64,000 nt of DNA from contig NZ_JONJ01000012.1 in assembly GCF_000711825.1 (NCBI RefSeq), positions 1 through 64,000 of the forward strand. Direction: 5' to 3'. Shown in pieces: positions 42,151-50,888 of this stretch. The notes beneath the pieces are model-generated. The model made no database searches. It had not been told where the DNA came from and saw only the letters and a list, made by a program, of their open reading frames with translations. The DNA is from [Clostridium] aminophilum DSM 10710 (lineage in GTDB: Bacteria > Bacillota > Clostridia > Lachnospirales > Lachnospiraceae). The translations under genes and the position numbers were made by a program. Numbering within the stretch: position 1 is the stretch's first letter; the number at the start of each line of letters is the position of its first letter.

Positions 42151-43440
42151 ATGGCAAGAAATGATGGAATAGACCGCACCGTAGCCCGGAATCAGGACTT
42201 GGAAACTCCGGACGATGTAGCAAAAATACAGGAACACAATGAGCGTGAAAAGGACAGCTACAGCAATCAGGACATTGTGCCGGAACGCACGACCCTGAAT
42301 GTCCATTTCAAAGCTCCTACCGATGATTATGTAAAAATGTTTGAGCAGATGGAGCAGGACAAGATCATCTCTACCAGAGGTCTGAAACCGGACGCAGTTA
42401 AATACGGCGAGTTAGTTTTTGATGTGAACTCCGCTTACTTCTATAACCACGGCGGCTATGAATTTGCAAAACAGTTTTATGCCGATGCCTATAAAGCCGC
42501 TGTGGAGATCGTGGGCGGTGAACAGTATATCCTCTCCGCTGTGATGCACGCCGATGAACGCAACCAGGCAATGTCCGAAGCGCTGGGCGAGGATGTGTAC
42601 CACTACCATCTTCATGTGGTTTATATCCCTGTGGTGGAAAAGCAGATCCTTTGGTCGAAGCGGTGTAAGGATGAAGCCCTCCGGGGAACCGTAAAGGAAA
42701 CGATCACGCAGGTCAGTCGAAGTAAGAAATGGGACTGCAAGCCGGTGCTTGACGAAAACGGTAATCCCATGATTAACGCAAAAGGAAAAAAGATATTGAA
42801 GTCATCCTACAGTGTGTTGCAGGATGACTTCTTTCAGTTCATGCGTGCAGCCGGATATGACGATGTGGAGCGTGGAGAACGTGGCAGCACTGAAGAACAT
42901 CTGACGGTGACACAGTTTAAGGTGCAGGCAGAGCAGCAGCGTTTGGAAGCTGTGACCGGACAGGTGGCACAGGCAGAACAAAGTTTGGAGGATGCCAAGG
43001 CTGCCACAGAGAAACAGAAAAAGAAACTGGAAGCTCTGCAAAAGGAAACCAAGGCAGTAAAGACCGTTGCTCTGACGGTGCAGGATATTGAAGCGATGGG
43101 TAAGAAAGTTAAATTCGGAAACAATATCACGCTGACACCGGATGAATGTGACACGCTGAAACGCTATGCCACCAATGGCATTATCATCAATGCAGAGAAT
43201 GAGCGATTGAAAGGGAAACTGGAATCGGCTCAAAAGTCTGCATCCATTTGGAAGCAGCGATGTGAAGAAGCAAATAAAAAATATCAGGAATTGAAACAGA
43301 AAGCCCAGCCTTTCCTTGATGCACTGGAAGTTGCATCCGAAAAGGTTTGGGCTTTTATCAATTCTATCCTCGCCAGAGGAAAGGAAACACAGGAACACAA
43401 AGCACCTGCCCGCAAGCGTGGACAGGACATGGAAATTTGA
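42151..43440 (+). CDS. MobV-family relaxase (Mob/Pre)
   Basis: The 429-residue protein starts at ATG 42151 behind AAAGAAAGGA. The N-terminal domain has the MobV three-histidine motif in YHYHLHVVYIPV (about residues 149-160), preceded by a motif II AVMHADERNQAM with a glutamate. Residues 255-300 and 345-400 are coiled coils (QAEQQRLEAVTGQVAQAEQ, and a second near the end). It nicks oriT and pilots the strand during mobilization by a helper element. No secretion genes are present in the element. Confidence 0.9.
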   Translation: MARNDGIDRTVARNQDLETPDDVAKIQEHNEREKDSYSNQDIVPERTTLNVHFKAPTDDYVKMFEQMEQDKIISTRGLKPDAVKYGELVFDVNSAYFYNHGGYEFAKQFYADAYKAAVEIVGGEQYILSAVMHADERNQAMSEALGEDVYHYHLHVVYIPVVEKQILWSKRCKDEALRGTVKETITQVSRSKKWDCKPVLDENGNPMINAKGKKILKSSYSVLQDDFFQFMRAAGYDDVERGERGSTEEHLTVTQFKVQAEQQRLEAVTGQVAQAEQSLEDAKAATEKQKKKLEALQKETKAVKTVALTVQDIEAMGKKVKFGNNITLTPDECDTLKRYATNGIIINAENERLKGKLESAQKSASIWKQRCEEANKKYQELKQKAQPFLDALEVASEKVWAFINSILARGKETQEHKAPARKRGQDMEI

Positions 43441-43456
43441 TGGAGGTAACTGCCTA

Positions 43457-43642
43457 TTGAAGAAATATTATGAGGATGCAAAGTATAATGCGGCATTTGT
43501 CCGCTGTGTGGATGTTATGAGCCAGATGCTCCAGAAATACGGACATCAGGTTTTGGATAAATTGGAACAGGATGCCCAGCAGAAAGTAGAGCATTCCGAG
43601 GAAAGAAATCAAGCGCAGCCTTTGACGAATAAGGCTGCGTAA
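43457..43642 (+). CDS. Small helical element protein, TTG start
   Basis: A 61-residue frame opens at TTG 43457, eleven bases after GGAGG, and reads KKYYEDAKYNAAFVRCVDVMSQML, then a charged Gln/Glu-rich tail. No ATG is in frame within the intergenic space. Similar small proteins stand between relaxase and recombinase genes of related elements. Function unknown. Confidence 0.5.
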   Translation: MKKYYEDAKYNAAFVRCVDVMSQMLQKYGHQVLDKLEQDAQQKVEHSEERNQAQPLTNKAA

Positions 43643-43655
43643 AAATTTACAATTT

Positions 43656-43704
43656 ACACGTTGCGTATTCGGTGTAGCTATGCTATAATGATTACGCAAC
43701 GTGT
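43656..43704 (+). promoter_or_regulatory. Promoter flanked by a 12-bp inverted repeat
   Basis: TTGCGT 43661-43666, 17 bp and TATAAT 43684-43689 form the promoter. ACACGTTGCGTA (43656-43667) overlapping the -35 is repeated inverted as TACGCAACGTGT (43693-43704) just after the -10. This is a likely operator pair for the small HTH protein it drives, and may control recombinase expression. Confidence 0.65.
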
Positions 43705-43732
43705 ATTTTTGTTTTTAATGGAGAAAAGACAG

Positions 43733-43963
43733 ATGGATTGTAAGAACAGAATTATCAAGTTGCGGGAAAGTACAGGACTGAACCGGAAAGATTTTTGCAA
43801 GCTCGTCCATATCCCTTACCGGACTATGACCGAGTGGGAATTGGATAACCGCCATGCACCGGATTATGTGCTGTGGCTTTTGGAGTATTATATCCGCAAC
43901 GAGGGACTTATGGTAAAAGAAATGGATGAGGGAGGTGGCGATTCTGAAAAAGAAACAAACTAA
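43733..43963 (+). CDS. Small HTH regulator upstream of the recombinase
   Basis: The 76-residue protein starts at ATG 43733 behind GGAG. An XRE-like fold is visible: IIKLRESTGLNRKDFCKLVHIPYRTMTEWELDNRHAP, then a short helix LLEYYI and an acidic tail. It overlaps the recombinase gene by 38 bases, so the two are co-translated. It probably acts as repressor or directionality factor. Confidence 0.78.
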   Translation: MDCKNRIIKLRESTGLNRKDFCKLVHIPYRTMTEWELDNRHAPDYVLWLLEYYIRNEGLMVKEMDEGGGDSEKETN

Positions 43964-45893
43964 ATGCTATCTTTATACAAGAGTGTCCACCTCTATGCAG
44001 GTTGACGGGTACAGCTTGGATGCCCAGCGTGACAAACTGCGGAAGTATGCGGCATACGAAGATATGGTTATTGCGGGGGAGTATTCTGACGAGGGCTTTT
44101 CCGGAAAGAACATCCAAGGACGGCAGGATTTTCAACGGATGCTGAATGACATTCAGGACTGCAAAGACGGCGTTTCCTATGTGCTGGTCTTTAAGCTTTC
44201 CCGATTTGGCAGAAATGCAGCGGATGTTCTGAACTCTTTGCAGCTCATGCAGGATTTCGGTGTCAATCTGATCTGCGTGGAGGATGGCATTGACAGCTCT
44301 AAGGACGCCGGAAAACTGATGATTTCCGTGCTGTCTGCGGTGGCAGAAATCGAGCGAGAGAATATCCGCACCCAAACAATGGCAGGACGGGAGCAAAAGG
44401 CTCGTGAGGGCAAGTGGAACGGCGGATTTGCCCCTTATGGATATAGTCTGGAAAACGGCGATCTTGTTATTGCCGAGGATGAAGTGGAAGTAATCCGTGT
44501 TATTTATGACCGTTATATTCACACCAACGAGGGGGTTGCTGGAGTTGCAAAATACCTGAATCGCAATGGCTTTGTCAAGAAGCTGCGGCAGAACAATACC
44601 ATTCCCGGATTTTCAAGGAGCTTCGTGCAGGACGTACTGGACAATCCTGTTTACATGGGTAAGATAGCCTATGGCAGACGCAGGACGGAAAAGAAGCAAG
44701 GTACAAGAAACGAGATGCACGTGGTTGAGCAGTCAGAGTTCCCTATTTATGATGGGCAACACGAAGCAATCGTTTCGGAAGAAGATTGGTATTTGGCACA
44801 GGAAAAGCGCAAGATCAATTCCTTTAAGCGGGAAAAGGTCAATAATCCAGATCACGCACATATCCTGTCCGGTATTCTGAAATGTCCATGCTGCGGAAAG
44901 AGTATGTATGGCAATATCGCCAAGGCTCACAGCAAGGACAAGAAAACAAGATATTATTACTACTGTAAAAACACAGTAACACCAACCGGGCATGAGTGCA
45001 GCTTCCGACTGAATATCGAGCAGACGGAAATCAATAAGTTTGTGGCAAAGATTATATCCGCTATGGTCAACAATCCTCGGTTTGTAGAAGCGATTCAGGC
45101 GAAAATCGGCTCGGCAGTTGATACAGAGGATATGGAAAAGCAGATCGCCGTTCTGCAAGGTCAGTTAAAGCAAGCCTTTGGAACAAAAAGCCGCTTGGAG
45201 CGTCAGATGGACACCTTGGACATCAACGATGCCCACTATGACAGAAAGATTTTGGACTTGCAGCGCCGCTATGATGAGCAGTATGATACCATAGAGGATA
45301 TCGAAGTTCAGATTGGGGAATTGCAAAGCCAAATCCGCAGCATTCAGCAGGAGAAAATCTCCGGCGACAATATCTATCGGCTCTTACTGGCATTTGATGA
45401 AGTCTACCATTCCGCAACGGAAGCGGAACAGAAAGAGTTTATGAAAGCCTTTATCGAGCGAATTGAAATGTTCCCGGAGAAAAGGAAAGACGGAAGCTGG
45501 ATAAAGAAGATCGTATTCAATTTCCCTGTGCCTGTTGATGGCGAGGAAGTGAAAGAACTTCCCTTGGAAGCTGAAACAACTGTCGAAACTGTATGTTTAT
45601 TGTCCAAACTTCATGAAGCAAAGCATCATATCAACGTAAAGGTAGATATGGACGAGCTTGATTTGACAAGTGCAGAAGCTAAGGCAACATACAAAGAGAT
45701 CGAGGAATGGGTGCAGAAGAATTATGGATTTCATGTGACAAATCTGAATATTGCTCAGGTAAAGCAGAAGCATGGAATTATAGATCGTGAAAACTATAAT
45801 AAGCCAAAATCTGAGAATAGTAGACAGCCGGGATGTCCGGAGGAAAAGGTGAAGGCTATAGAAGATGCTTTGAGGCATTTTCAGATGATATAG
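43926..45893 (+). CDS. Large serine recombinase (integrase) with host-derived C-terminal tail
   Basis: The 655-residue protein opens at ATG 43926 (an in-frame GTG at 43935 is an alternative start). The resolvase domain begins CYLYTRVSTSMQVDGYSLDAQ with catalytic S21, followed by LVFKLSRFGRN and AEIERENIRTQT. A recombinase domain, a zinc ribbon CPCCGKSMYG (with a later C...C) and a coiled coil (about 400-480) follow. The native end is near TTVETVCLLSK; the last 100 residues from 45592 belong to the displaced rumA-side tail and resemble the tail now on RumA. The protein catalyses attP-attB integration and excision. Confidence 0.93.
   Translation: MREVAILKKKQTKCYLYTRVSTSMQVDGYSLDAQRDKLRKYAAYEDMVIAGEYSDEGFSGKNIQGRQDFQRMLNDIQDCKDGVSYVLVFKLSRFGRNAADVLNSLQLMQDFGVNLICVEDGIDSSKDAGKLMISVLSAVAEIERENIRTQTMAGREQKAREGKWNGGFAPYGYSLENGDLVIAEDEVEVIRVIYDRYIHTNEGVAGVAKYLNRNGFVKKLRQNNTIPGFSRSFVQDVLDNPVYMGKIAYGRRRTEKKQGTRNEMHVVEQSEFPIYDGQHEAIVSEEDWYLAQEKRKINSFKREKVNNPDHAHILSGILKCPCCGKSMYGNIAKAHSKDKKTRYYYYCKNTVTPTGHECSFRLNIEQTEINKFVAKIISAMVNNPRFVEAIQAKIGSAVDTEDMEKQIAVLQGQLKQAFGTKSRLERQMDTLDINDAHYDRKILDLQRRYDEQYDTIEDIEVQIGELQSQIRSIQQEKISGDNIYRLLLAFDEVYHSATEAEQKEFMKAFIERIEMFPEKRKDGSWIKKIVFNFPVPVDGEEVKELPLEAETTVETVCLLSKLHEAKHHINVKVDMDELDLTSAEAKATYKEIEEWVQKNYGFHVTNLNIAQVKQKHGIIDRENYNKPKSENSRQPGCPEEKVKAIEDALRHFQMI
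45580..45606 (+). other. attR: right junction of the integrated element
   Basis: The codons for VETVCLLSK parallel those of attL. GT at 45591-45592 is the proposed core. Element sequence is to the left and host sequence to the right. Confidence 0.55.
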
Positions 45894-45937
45894 TAGCTAA
45901 TTTATCTTTCAGCATAACTGAGCAGAGAAAGGTAGAT

Positions 45938-46054
45938 ATGTGTTTTGGTAATAAGCAATATACTACAGGTGGGATATATGTGATGTTAAGCTGTGGCTGC
46001 TGTATTTTGGGGATACTATGTGGCAAGAAGCTGGCAACAATGATAAAACTTTGA
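45938..46054 (+). CDS. Short hydrophobic peptide
   Basis: A 38-residue frame opens at ATG 45938 behind AAAGGTAGAT and has one helix (VMLSCGCCILGILCGKKL) with four cysteines. No homologue is recognised and the evidence is slight. It may be a degenerate or chance frame just outside the element. Confidence 0.25.
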   Translation: MCFGNKQYTTGGIYVMLSCGCCILGILCGKKLATMIKL

Positions 46055-46105
46055 ATTCCAGTTATGTTTACGACAACAATCCGAGTTTTAAGGATCACGG
46101 AGAAA

Positions 46106-46639
46106 ATGATTGAGATCACATACTTTCAACTTTTTCTATTTATAACAATAATATGGATAATTACTCGATGTATCATAGCGATGAAATCGAAGACATTTTC
46201 AGTAAAGCATGAATGTCGGCAGCTTTTGGTTTATGTGTGCATTGTTGTTATTTGCAGATTTGTATACTTCGGATTCCATCTTGAGAATGGAAAGATACCG
46301 ACATTAAAGGTAGGCTTTGGAGATGATATCCGTGATATGACCAGTTTCATTCCATTTTATTTTCTTGTAGACCGGTATGATGGTTGGAAGATGAATATTA
46401 TTGGGAATATCACAATGTTCATACCGGTTGGGATTGTATGGCCGATTTGTTTTAGCAGACTAGATACGATTAGAAAAACCATATTTGCAGGTGCTGGGTT
46501 TACTCTACTTATCGAAGTGACTCAGCTCTTTTGTCTCGGAAGACATACGGATGTTGATGACTTGATCTTAAACACAATCGGTGTAGCAATTGGCGCATAT
46601 ATTGTATTCTTGATTCGGAGAAGGCAGAAGAAAGAATAG
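46106..46639 (+). CDS. VanZ-family membrane protein
   Basis: The 177-residue protein is taken to start at ATG 46106, after GGAGAAA; an ATG at 46064 is also possible. Four or five helices are present with the VanZ signature: NIIGNITMFIPVGIVWPICF, then FTLLIEVTQLFCLGRHTDVDDLILNTIGVAIGAY. VanZ proteins are linked to lipid modification and glycopeptide tolerance. It stands alone directly after the integrated element. Confidence 0.85.
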   Translation: MIEITYFQLFLFITIIWIITRCIIAMKSKTFSVKHECRQLLVYVCIVVICRFVYFGFHLENGKIPTLKVGFGDDIRDMTSFIPFYFLVDRYDGWKMNIIGNITMFIPVGIVWPICFSRLDTIRKTIFAGAGFTLLIEVTQLFCLGRHTDVDDLILNTIGVAIGAYIVFLIRRRQKKE

Positions 46640-46651
46640 TTCTTTATGTCC

Positions 46652-46739
46652 CTAGAGATCGTCTTTCGTATGTGTTCGTTCAAAGCCGAGATCTTCAAAC
46701 AGCTTAACGATCTCATCAGCATCTTTTGACAGGATCAAA
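46652..46739 (-). pseudogene. Fragment of a VOC/glyoxalase-like gene
   Basis: On the minus strand the codons read LSKDADEIVKLFEDLGFERTHT and stop at 46652. The pattern xxDxxxxVKLFEDLGFxRxH is that of the start of a VOC-superfamily domain. The remainder is missing and the frame has no start, so this is a remnant. Confidence 0.35.
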
Positions 46740-46803
46740 GGGATTCATCAGATCGGCAGGATATTCAGTGATTCGAATGTTATGCAAGAGGAGAAGGAAA
46801 ACT

Positions 46804-47565
46804 ATGGTTGGCATATATTTTAGCGGGACAGGTAATTCGAAATATATCATAGAGCAGTTTTGCAGGGAATATGATGGCAACGCTGCAACATATTCTATTG
46901 AAGATCATGATGCGTTATTGGCAATTAAAAATGCTGAACGGATCGTGTTTGCGTATCCTGTACAATTCAGTACGGTTCCTAAGATGATGCGTGATTTTAT
47001 CGTAGATAATAAGGGACTGTGGAAGAATAAAAAGGTCTTTGTGATTGCAACGATGGGACTTTTCAGCGGCGATGGGGCCGGATTGCTCGGACGTATTCTG
47101 AAAAGCTGCGGTGCGGAAGTGGTCGGTGGACTTCACGTCAGGATGCCGGATATCGTCGCAGATGTGAAAGCATTGAAACGTCCCCTGGAAACGAATCGGG
47201 AACTTGTCAGAGAGGCTGAACAAAAGGTAAAGAAAGCGGTTAAGGATCTGAAAGAAGGCCATCCTGCGAATGAGGGGTTAGGTCCGTTCTATTGGCTCGC
47301 CGGTTTCTTTGGACAGAGATTATACTTCGGACATAAGACAAAAGAATATACATCAAAACTGAAGATTGACAAAGAAAAGTGTATCGGCTGCGGGAAATGT
47401 GAAACACTGTGCCCGATGAAAAACATTACGGTTACGGAACAGAAGGCAGTTTCAGGATCGCGATGTACAATGTGTTACAGATGCATAAACAAATGCCCCA
47501 GGCAGGCAATTACCCTTCTCGGAAAAAGCGTCATAGAGCAAAGCGAGATTGAGAAGTATCTGTAA
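46804..47565 (+). CDS. EFR1-family flavodoxin-ferredoxin fusion
   Basis: The 253-residue protein starts at ATG 46804 after AGGAGAAGGAAAACT. Residues 1-150 are a flavodoxin domain (GIYFSGTGNSKYIIEQF binds the FMN phosphate). Residues 190-240 hold two 4Fe-4S motifs, CIGCGKCETLCP and CTMCYRCINKCP. EFR1 proteins are proposed electron carriers in anaerobes. Single-gene unit. Confidence 0.92.
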   Translation: MVGIYFSGTGNSKYIIEQFCREYDGNAATYSIEDHDALLAIKNAERIVFAYPVQFSTVPKMMRDFIVDNKGLWKNKKVFVIATMGLFSGDGAGLLGRILKSCGAEVVGGLHVRMPDIVADVKALKRPLETNRELVREAEQKVKKAVKDLKEGHPANEGLGPFYWLAGFFGQRLYFGHKTKEYTSKLKIDKEKCIGCGKCETLCPMKNITVTEQKAVSGSRCTMCYRCINKCPRQAITLLGKSVIEQSEIEKYL

Positions 47566-47569
47566 GGGG

Positions 47570-47712
47570 AGAATGCTTGAAAAGCGCTGCATGGAAATGA
47601 TGCTTGGAAAAGCTGCACGGAAATGATGTGAGAAAATGATGCACGGAAACGCTGCGTGAAAGAGCTACAGGGAAAAGCTGCATGGAAACGATGCAGGGAA
47701 TCATACAGAGGT
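47570..47712 (+). repeat. Degenerate tandem repeat in the leader of the alkylation-repair gene
   Basis: About eight units of 15-18 bases near GGAAAAGCTGCAC or GGAAATGATG follow each other between the EFR1 stop and the next ribosome binding site. Spacing is irregular and copies differ, so it is not a CRISPR array. It belongs with the leaders at 29681, 49385 and 52320. Confidence 0.65.
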
Positions 47713-47720
47713 GACAGAGC

Positions 47721-48413
47721 ATGAAGAAAACAGAGTTGTATAAGAAACTGAATACTCTTCAGGACCGGAAATATCGCGATATGCAGATAAAGATCATTCC
47801 GACCGTAAATCCCGAGTCAATCATCGGAGTCAGGACTCCGGATCTCCGGAATATGGCAAAGGAAAGTTTGAAAGCCGGAGATTATAAGGAGTTTCTTGAA
47901 GATCTGCCTCATAAGTATTTTGAAGAAAACCAGCTGCATGCGTTTATCATTTCCGGGATGAAAGATCCGGAGGAATGCATGGAGGAACTGGAGAAGTTTC
48001 TCCCCTATGTAGATAACTGGGCTACCTGTGATCAGATGTCTCCGAAGATGTTTAAGAAGCACAGAGCGGTGCTTCTTGCGCATATAAAAGAGTGGATCGC
48101 ATCGGATAAGCCGTATACCATAAGATTCGGAGTGGGAATGCTGATGGAGCATTTTCTGGATGAAGACTATGATCCGCAATATCCGGAGATGGTTGCCGGA
48201 ATCCGATCAGAAGAGTACTACGTCAACATGATGATCGCCTGGTATTTTGCAACAGCCCTTGCAAAACAATATGAGAGCGTACTGCCCTTTTTTGAGAAGA
48301 AAAGGCTGGATGACTGGACTCATAACAAGGCAATTCAGAAGTGCGTGGAAAGCAGAAGGATTACGGAAGAACAGAAAAAATACCTGAAAACCTTAAAAAA
48401 TCACATTTCATAG
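47721..48413 (+). CDS. DNA-alkylation-repair HEAT-like protein
   Basis: The 230-residue protein starts at ATG 47721 behind GAGGTGACAGAGC. The AlkD-like helical repeat is recognised by IIGVRTPDLRNMAKE, the repeat loops NQLHAFIISGMKD, LPYVDNWATCDQMSPKMFK and the C-terminal NMMIAWYFATALAKQYE, DDWTHNKAIQKCVESRRIT. These proteins excise 3- and 7-alkylated purines or bind such DNA. The WxxCD..D catalytic aspartate region appears present. Confidence 0.85.
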   Translation: MKKTELYKKLNTLQDRKYRDMQIKIIPTVNPESIIGVRTPDLRNMAKESLKAGDYKEFLEDLPHKYFEENQLHAFIISGMKDPEECMEELEKFLPYVDNWATCDQMSPKMFKKHRAVLLAHIKEWIASDKPYTIRFGVGMLMEHFLDEDYDPQYPEMVAGIRSEEYYVNMMIAWYFATALAKQYESVLPFFEKKRLDDWTHNKAIQKCVESRRITEEQKKYLKTLKNHIS

Positions 48414-48641
48414 AGAAAAACACATGTGAAATGTAGTAATGTAGGAATGACCTGATCATCCATGTCTGAGAACGGGTGGAATCAGGGATGCGCACGCCGC
48501 TGAGTGTAAGGTGCCATCTTGCGGTGACCTGCGTCGGATTTTGTTCTAATCGGATCCTTTTTTTTCTCGCACTGAAATACAGCATAGAGTAAGATAGAGA
48601 CAAGAAGGTATGAAACACCGAAAGATATTGGAGGTGCGGAT

Positions 48642-49343
48642 ATGATTGAGCGATGGAATCGGGATGACAGCGGCGTTCTCCATAAGGACACATTGTTTCT
48701 TCGTGCAGGAAAAGCGGGAGAGTACGGAATCAGTGTGCAGTATGGGACAGGAAGTATCTATCATGCATATTTTACATATCTTTGCGGACTGCCGGACGCA
48801 GAGCTCTTTGAAGACCGGCCCGACTTGTTTTGCGGGAAATCCCTTGTATGCATGACGGAAGAATGGGCCCGGTTTCTGAGGAAGCAGCCGAATCTTGAAA
48901 CGGTCTGCCTTCGACGGCTGATGAAGCCTCTGCGCGGTAAATCGGTGAAGGAGGTATCTTCGCTTCCGTCCGAATACCGGCTTCGGCCCTTTGACGAGGA
49001 GGCATTTGCACGGAAGCCGTACCGGCACGGATCGTTCTATCAGAGTTATGAGGATTTTTCCCGACGCGGGTCCGGATTTGTGATCTGGCACGGGAAAGAC
49101 ATCGTCTGTTCGGTGTCCAGTCATTTGTCTCTCGGAGAAAATGTGGAGCTGGATGTCACCACCTCGGAGGCACACCGGAGAAGAGGTCTGGCCGACCGCT
49201 GTGTAGCGGAAATGCTGAATGACTGCGCAGAGAGGAAACTCACCGTGCACTGGGACGCCAAGAATACACCCTCGATGCGTATGGCGCAGAGCCACGGATT
49301 TGAACTTTTTCAGGAATATGCGGTTTATTGCCTGAAAGCCTGA
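48642..49343 (+). CDS. GNAT acetyltransferase
   Basis: The 233-residue protein starts at ATG 48642 behind GGAGGTGC. The N-terminal half is specific to a Firmicute group. The C-terminal GNAT domain (about 130-233) has ELDVTTSEAHRRRGLADRCVAEM as the acetyl-CoA loop and SMRMAQSHGFELFQEY as the last motif. Substrate unknown. The 228 bases upstream hold no gene. Confidence 0.82.
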   Translation: MIERWNRDDSGVLHKDTLFLRAGKAGEYGISVQYGTGSIYHAYFTYLCGLPDAELFEDRPDLFCGKSLVCMTEEWARFLRKQPNLETVCLRRLMKPLRGKSVKEVSSLPSEYRLRPFDEEAFARKPYRHGSFYQSYEDFSRRGSGFVIWHGKDIVCSVSSHLSLGENVELDVTTSEAHRRRGLADRCVAEMLNDCAERKLTVHWDAKNTPSMRMAQSHGFELFQEYAVYCLKA

Positions 49344-49384
49344 ATGTGCAGAGCACAGGAAGAAATGGATAAAAACAGGAGCAT

Positions 49385-49545
49385 AGTCCGCAGAAGATCA
49401 TGATCCGGAAAAGAAAGACTGCGGTAAAGAAAAATTGCGGAAAAGAAGAACTGCAGAAAAGAAGATCTACGGTAAAGAAGAGTTGCCAAAAGAAGAATTG
49501 TTGAAAGGAAGAGCTGCAGAAGAGAAGATTCATCCAAAAGGACAA
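49385..49545 (+). repeat. Purine-rich degenerate repeat in the leader of the NUP lipoprotein gene
   Basis: Roughly ten imperfect 15-base units near AAAGAAGAACTGCGG run from the GNAT stop to just before the lipoprotein ribosome binding site. The top strand is almost all purine plus CTGC/TTGC. It resembles the leaders at 29681 and 47570 in design. Confidence 0.65.
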
Positions 49546-49555
49546 GGAGAGAAAA

Positions 49556-50692
49556 ATGAGAATAAACATGAAATGGCTCCGGCACCCTGCATTGCTGGCG
49601 CCCTTATTCGTGGCACTTGCTGCGGGAACGGCCTGCAGTTCCGCTCCGGCGAAGGAAACCGCAGAGATTGCAAAGACTTCAAAGATGGAAGAGACTTCAA
49701 AGACTGCAGAGACTGCAGAGACACCGGAGAGTACCAAAAATGAAAAAATACCGATCCGGGTACTGATTCTTCCGAAGTTTGAGGTGGGAGAAATGTCCGG
49801 CGATTTTGCCGGAGAGGCGCAACTCTATTATGAGAAATATCTGGGAGAAGGCGTTGCGGAGTATACCGTTCGGGGAGTAAATGAGAGCAGTCGGCTCTAC
49901 GTCAAAGATGGTGTCGCCCTCTATCTGCTCGGGATGGGGAAGGTTCAGGCGGCTCTGAATACCTGGGCAGTCCTTTCTGATGAACGGTTCGATTTTTCCA
50001 ATGCCTACATTCTTTCCACCGGCTGTTCCGGCTCGGCCGCCGGAAGTACCGTGATGGGCGATGTATGTCTGGTCACGGCCGCTGTGGATTACGATCTCGG
50101 TCATCACGCAGACAGCCGGGAACTGGAGAATCCCGCTTCTCTCAGCTGGTTCCGTGATTCGGACTTTGATGATGAGGCGGTGAGACGCCTGAACCCGGAG
50201 CTGATGGACCGCGTCTGGTCCATCATTCAGAATGTGCCGGTTCACACCACGGAGAAGACCAGAGCCTATATGAGACAAGCCTTCCCGGGAGAGGAATGGG
50301 CAGACCGTGATCCCGGCATTCTGAGGGGGACGACGATCACCAGCGATAATTACTGGAAAGGAAAATATGATCACGAAAACTGTATTGCCGCAGTGAAGAG
50401 CTATGGCTGCGCGGATCCGTTTGCGGTGGCGGAGATGGAAGAGATCGGCGTGTTCAAGGCAGCAGAGAAGGCGGGAATGCTGGACCGCGTGATCAGTCTC
50501 CGCGACAGTGTGAACATGGATGTCTTTGTGCACGGCGCAACCCCGGAAAGTCTTTGGGCGGAAAAGAGCGGCTCCGCGGAGCTTGCCAGTGAGGACAGCG
50601 CGGAGTCGGCGGATATCTTCGAGACGGCGATGGAGAACAATTTTGCCGTCGGAGATGTCATTATCCGTGCCATCCTCGATGGAAAACTGTAA
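49556..50692 (+). CDS. Purine nucleoside permease-family (NUP) lipoprotein
   Basis: The 378-residue protein starts at ATG 49556 behind AAGGAGAG. Residues 1-27 are a lipoprotein signal with lipobox LAAGTAC (C27). A short Glu/Thr/Lys linker leads to the NUP domain: IRVLILPKFEVGEMSGDFAGE, YILSTGCSGSAAGSTVMGD, AAVDYDLGHHAD and TTITSDNYWKG. NUP proteins, named from yeast, belong to the purine-nucleoside phosphorylase fold and may bind or cleave nucleosides outside the cell. A surface nucleoside-binding role is inferred. Confidence 0.85.
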   Translation: MRINMKWLRHPALLAPLFVALAAGTACSSAPAKETAEIAKTSKMEETSKTAETAETPESTKNEKIPIRVLILPKFEVGEMSGDFAGEAQLYYEKYLGEGVAEYTVRGVNESSRLYVKDGVALYLLGMGKVQAALNTWAVLSDERFDFSNAYILSTGCSGSAAGSTVMGDVCLVTAAVDYDLGHHADSRELENPASLSWFRDSDFDDEAVRRLNPELMDRVWSIIQNVPVHTTEKTRAYMRQAFPGEEWADRDPGILRGTTITSDNYWKGKYDHENCIAAVKSYGCADPFAVAEMEEIGVFKAAEKAGMLDRVISLRDSVNMDVFVHGATPESLWAEKSGSAELASEDSAESADIFETAMENNFAVGDVIIRAILDGKL

Positions 50693-50888
50693 TAGAAAAC
50701 AGTGGAAATAAAGCGGAATGTGCAGAGAGTATTCTGGGTTTTGACAAAATCAGGGTACTCTCTTTTGGTATGTACTTGGCTCTTTATTTAGTGTAAAAAT
50801 ATGTCAAAATCGTCTATTATTAAAGGAGAATGCATTTTCATCGGTTACAAATACAAACTCACCACTGCGTCTGGAAAGGATAATTGCC

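Larger units (their letters stand above)
31207..45592. mobile_element. Integrative mobilizable element of about 14.4 kb inserted in rumA
   Basis: The element runs from the middle of rumA to the 3' part of a large serine recombinase gene. It carries a recombinase, an HTH regulator, a MobV relaxase with an oriT-like site, a CHC2 primase, a D5-type helicase and cargo, but no type IV secretion genes, so it can be mobilized yet not self-transfer. Both ends encode related C-terminal tails, the mark of integration into this gene by a recombinase whose own 3' end forms the attachment site. Confidence 0.8.

Noticed and set aside
31207-45592. Self-transmissible conjugative element
   Set aside because: No type IV secretion or coupling protein genes were seen; only relaxase and oriT-like site.
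47570-47712. Tandem repeats as a second CRISPR array
   Set aside because: Units are 15-18 bases, irregular and without spacers of constant length.
49385-49545. Purine-rich units as a CRISPR array
   Set aside because: No separable repeat and spacer; units are contiguous and degenerate.
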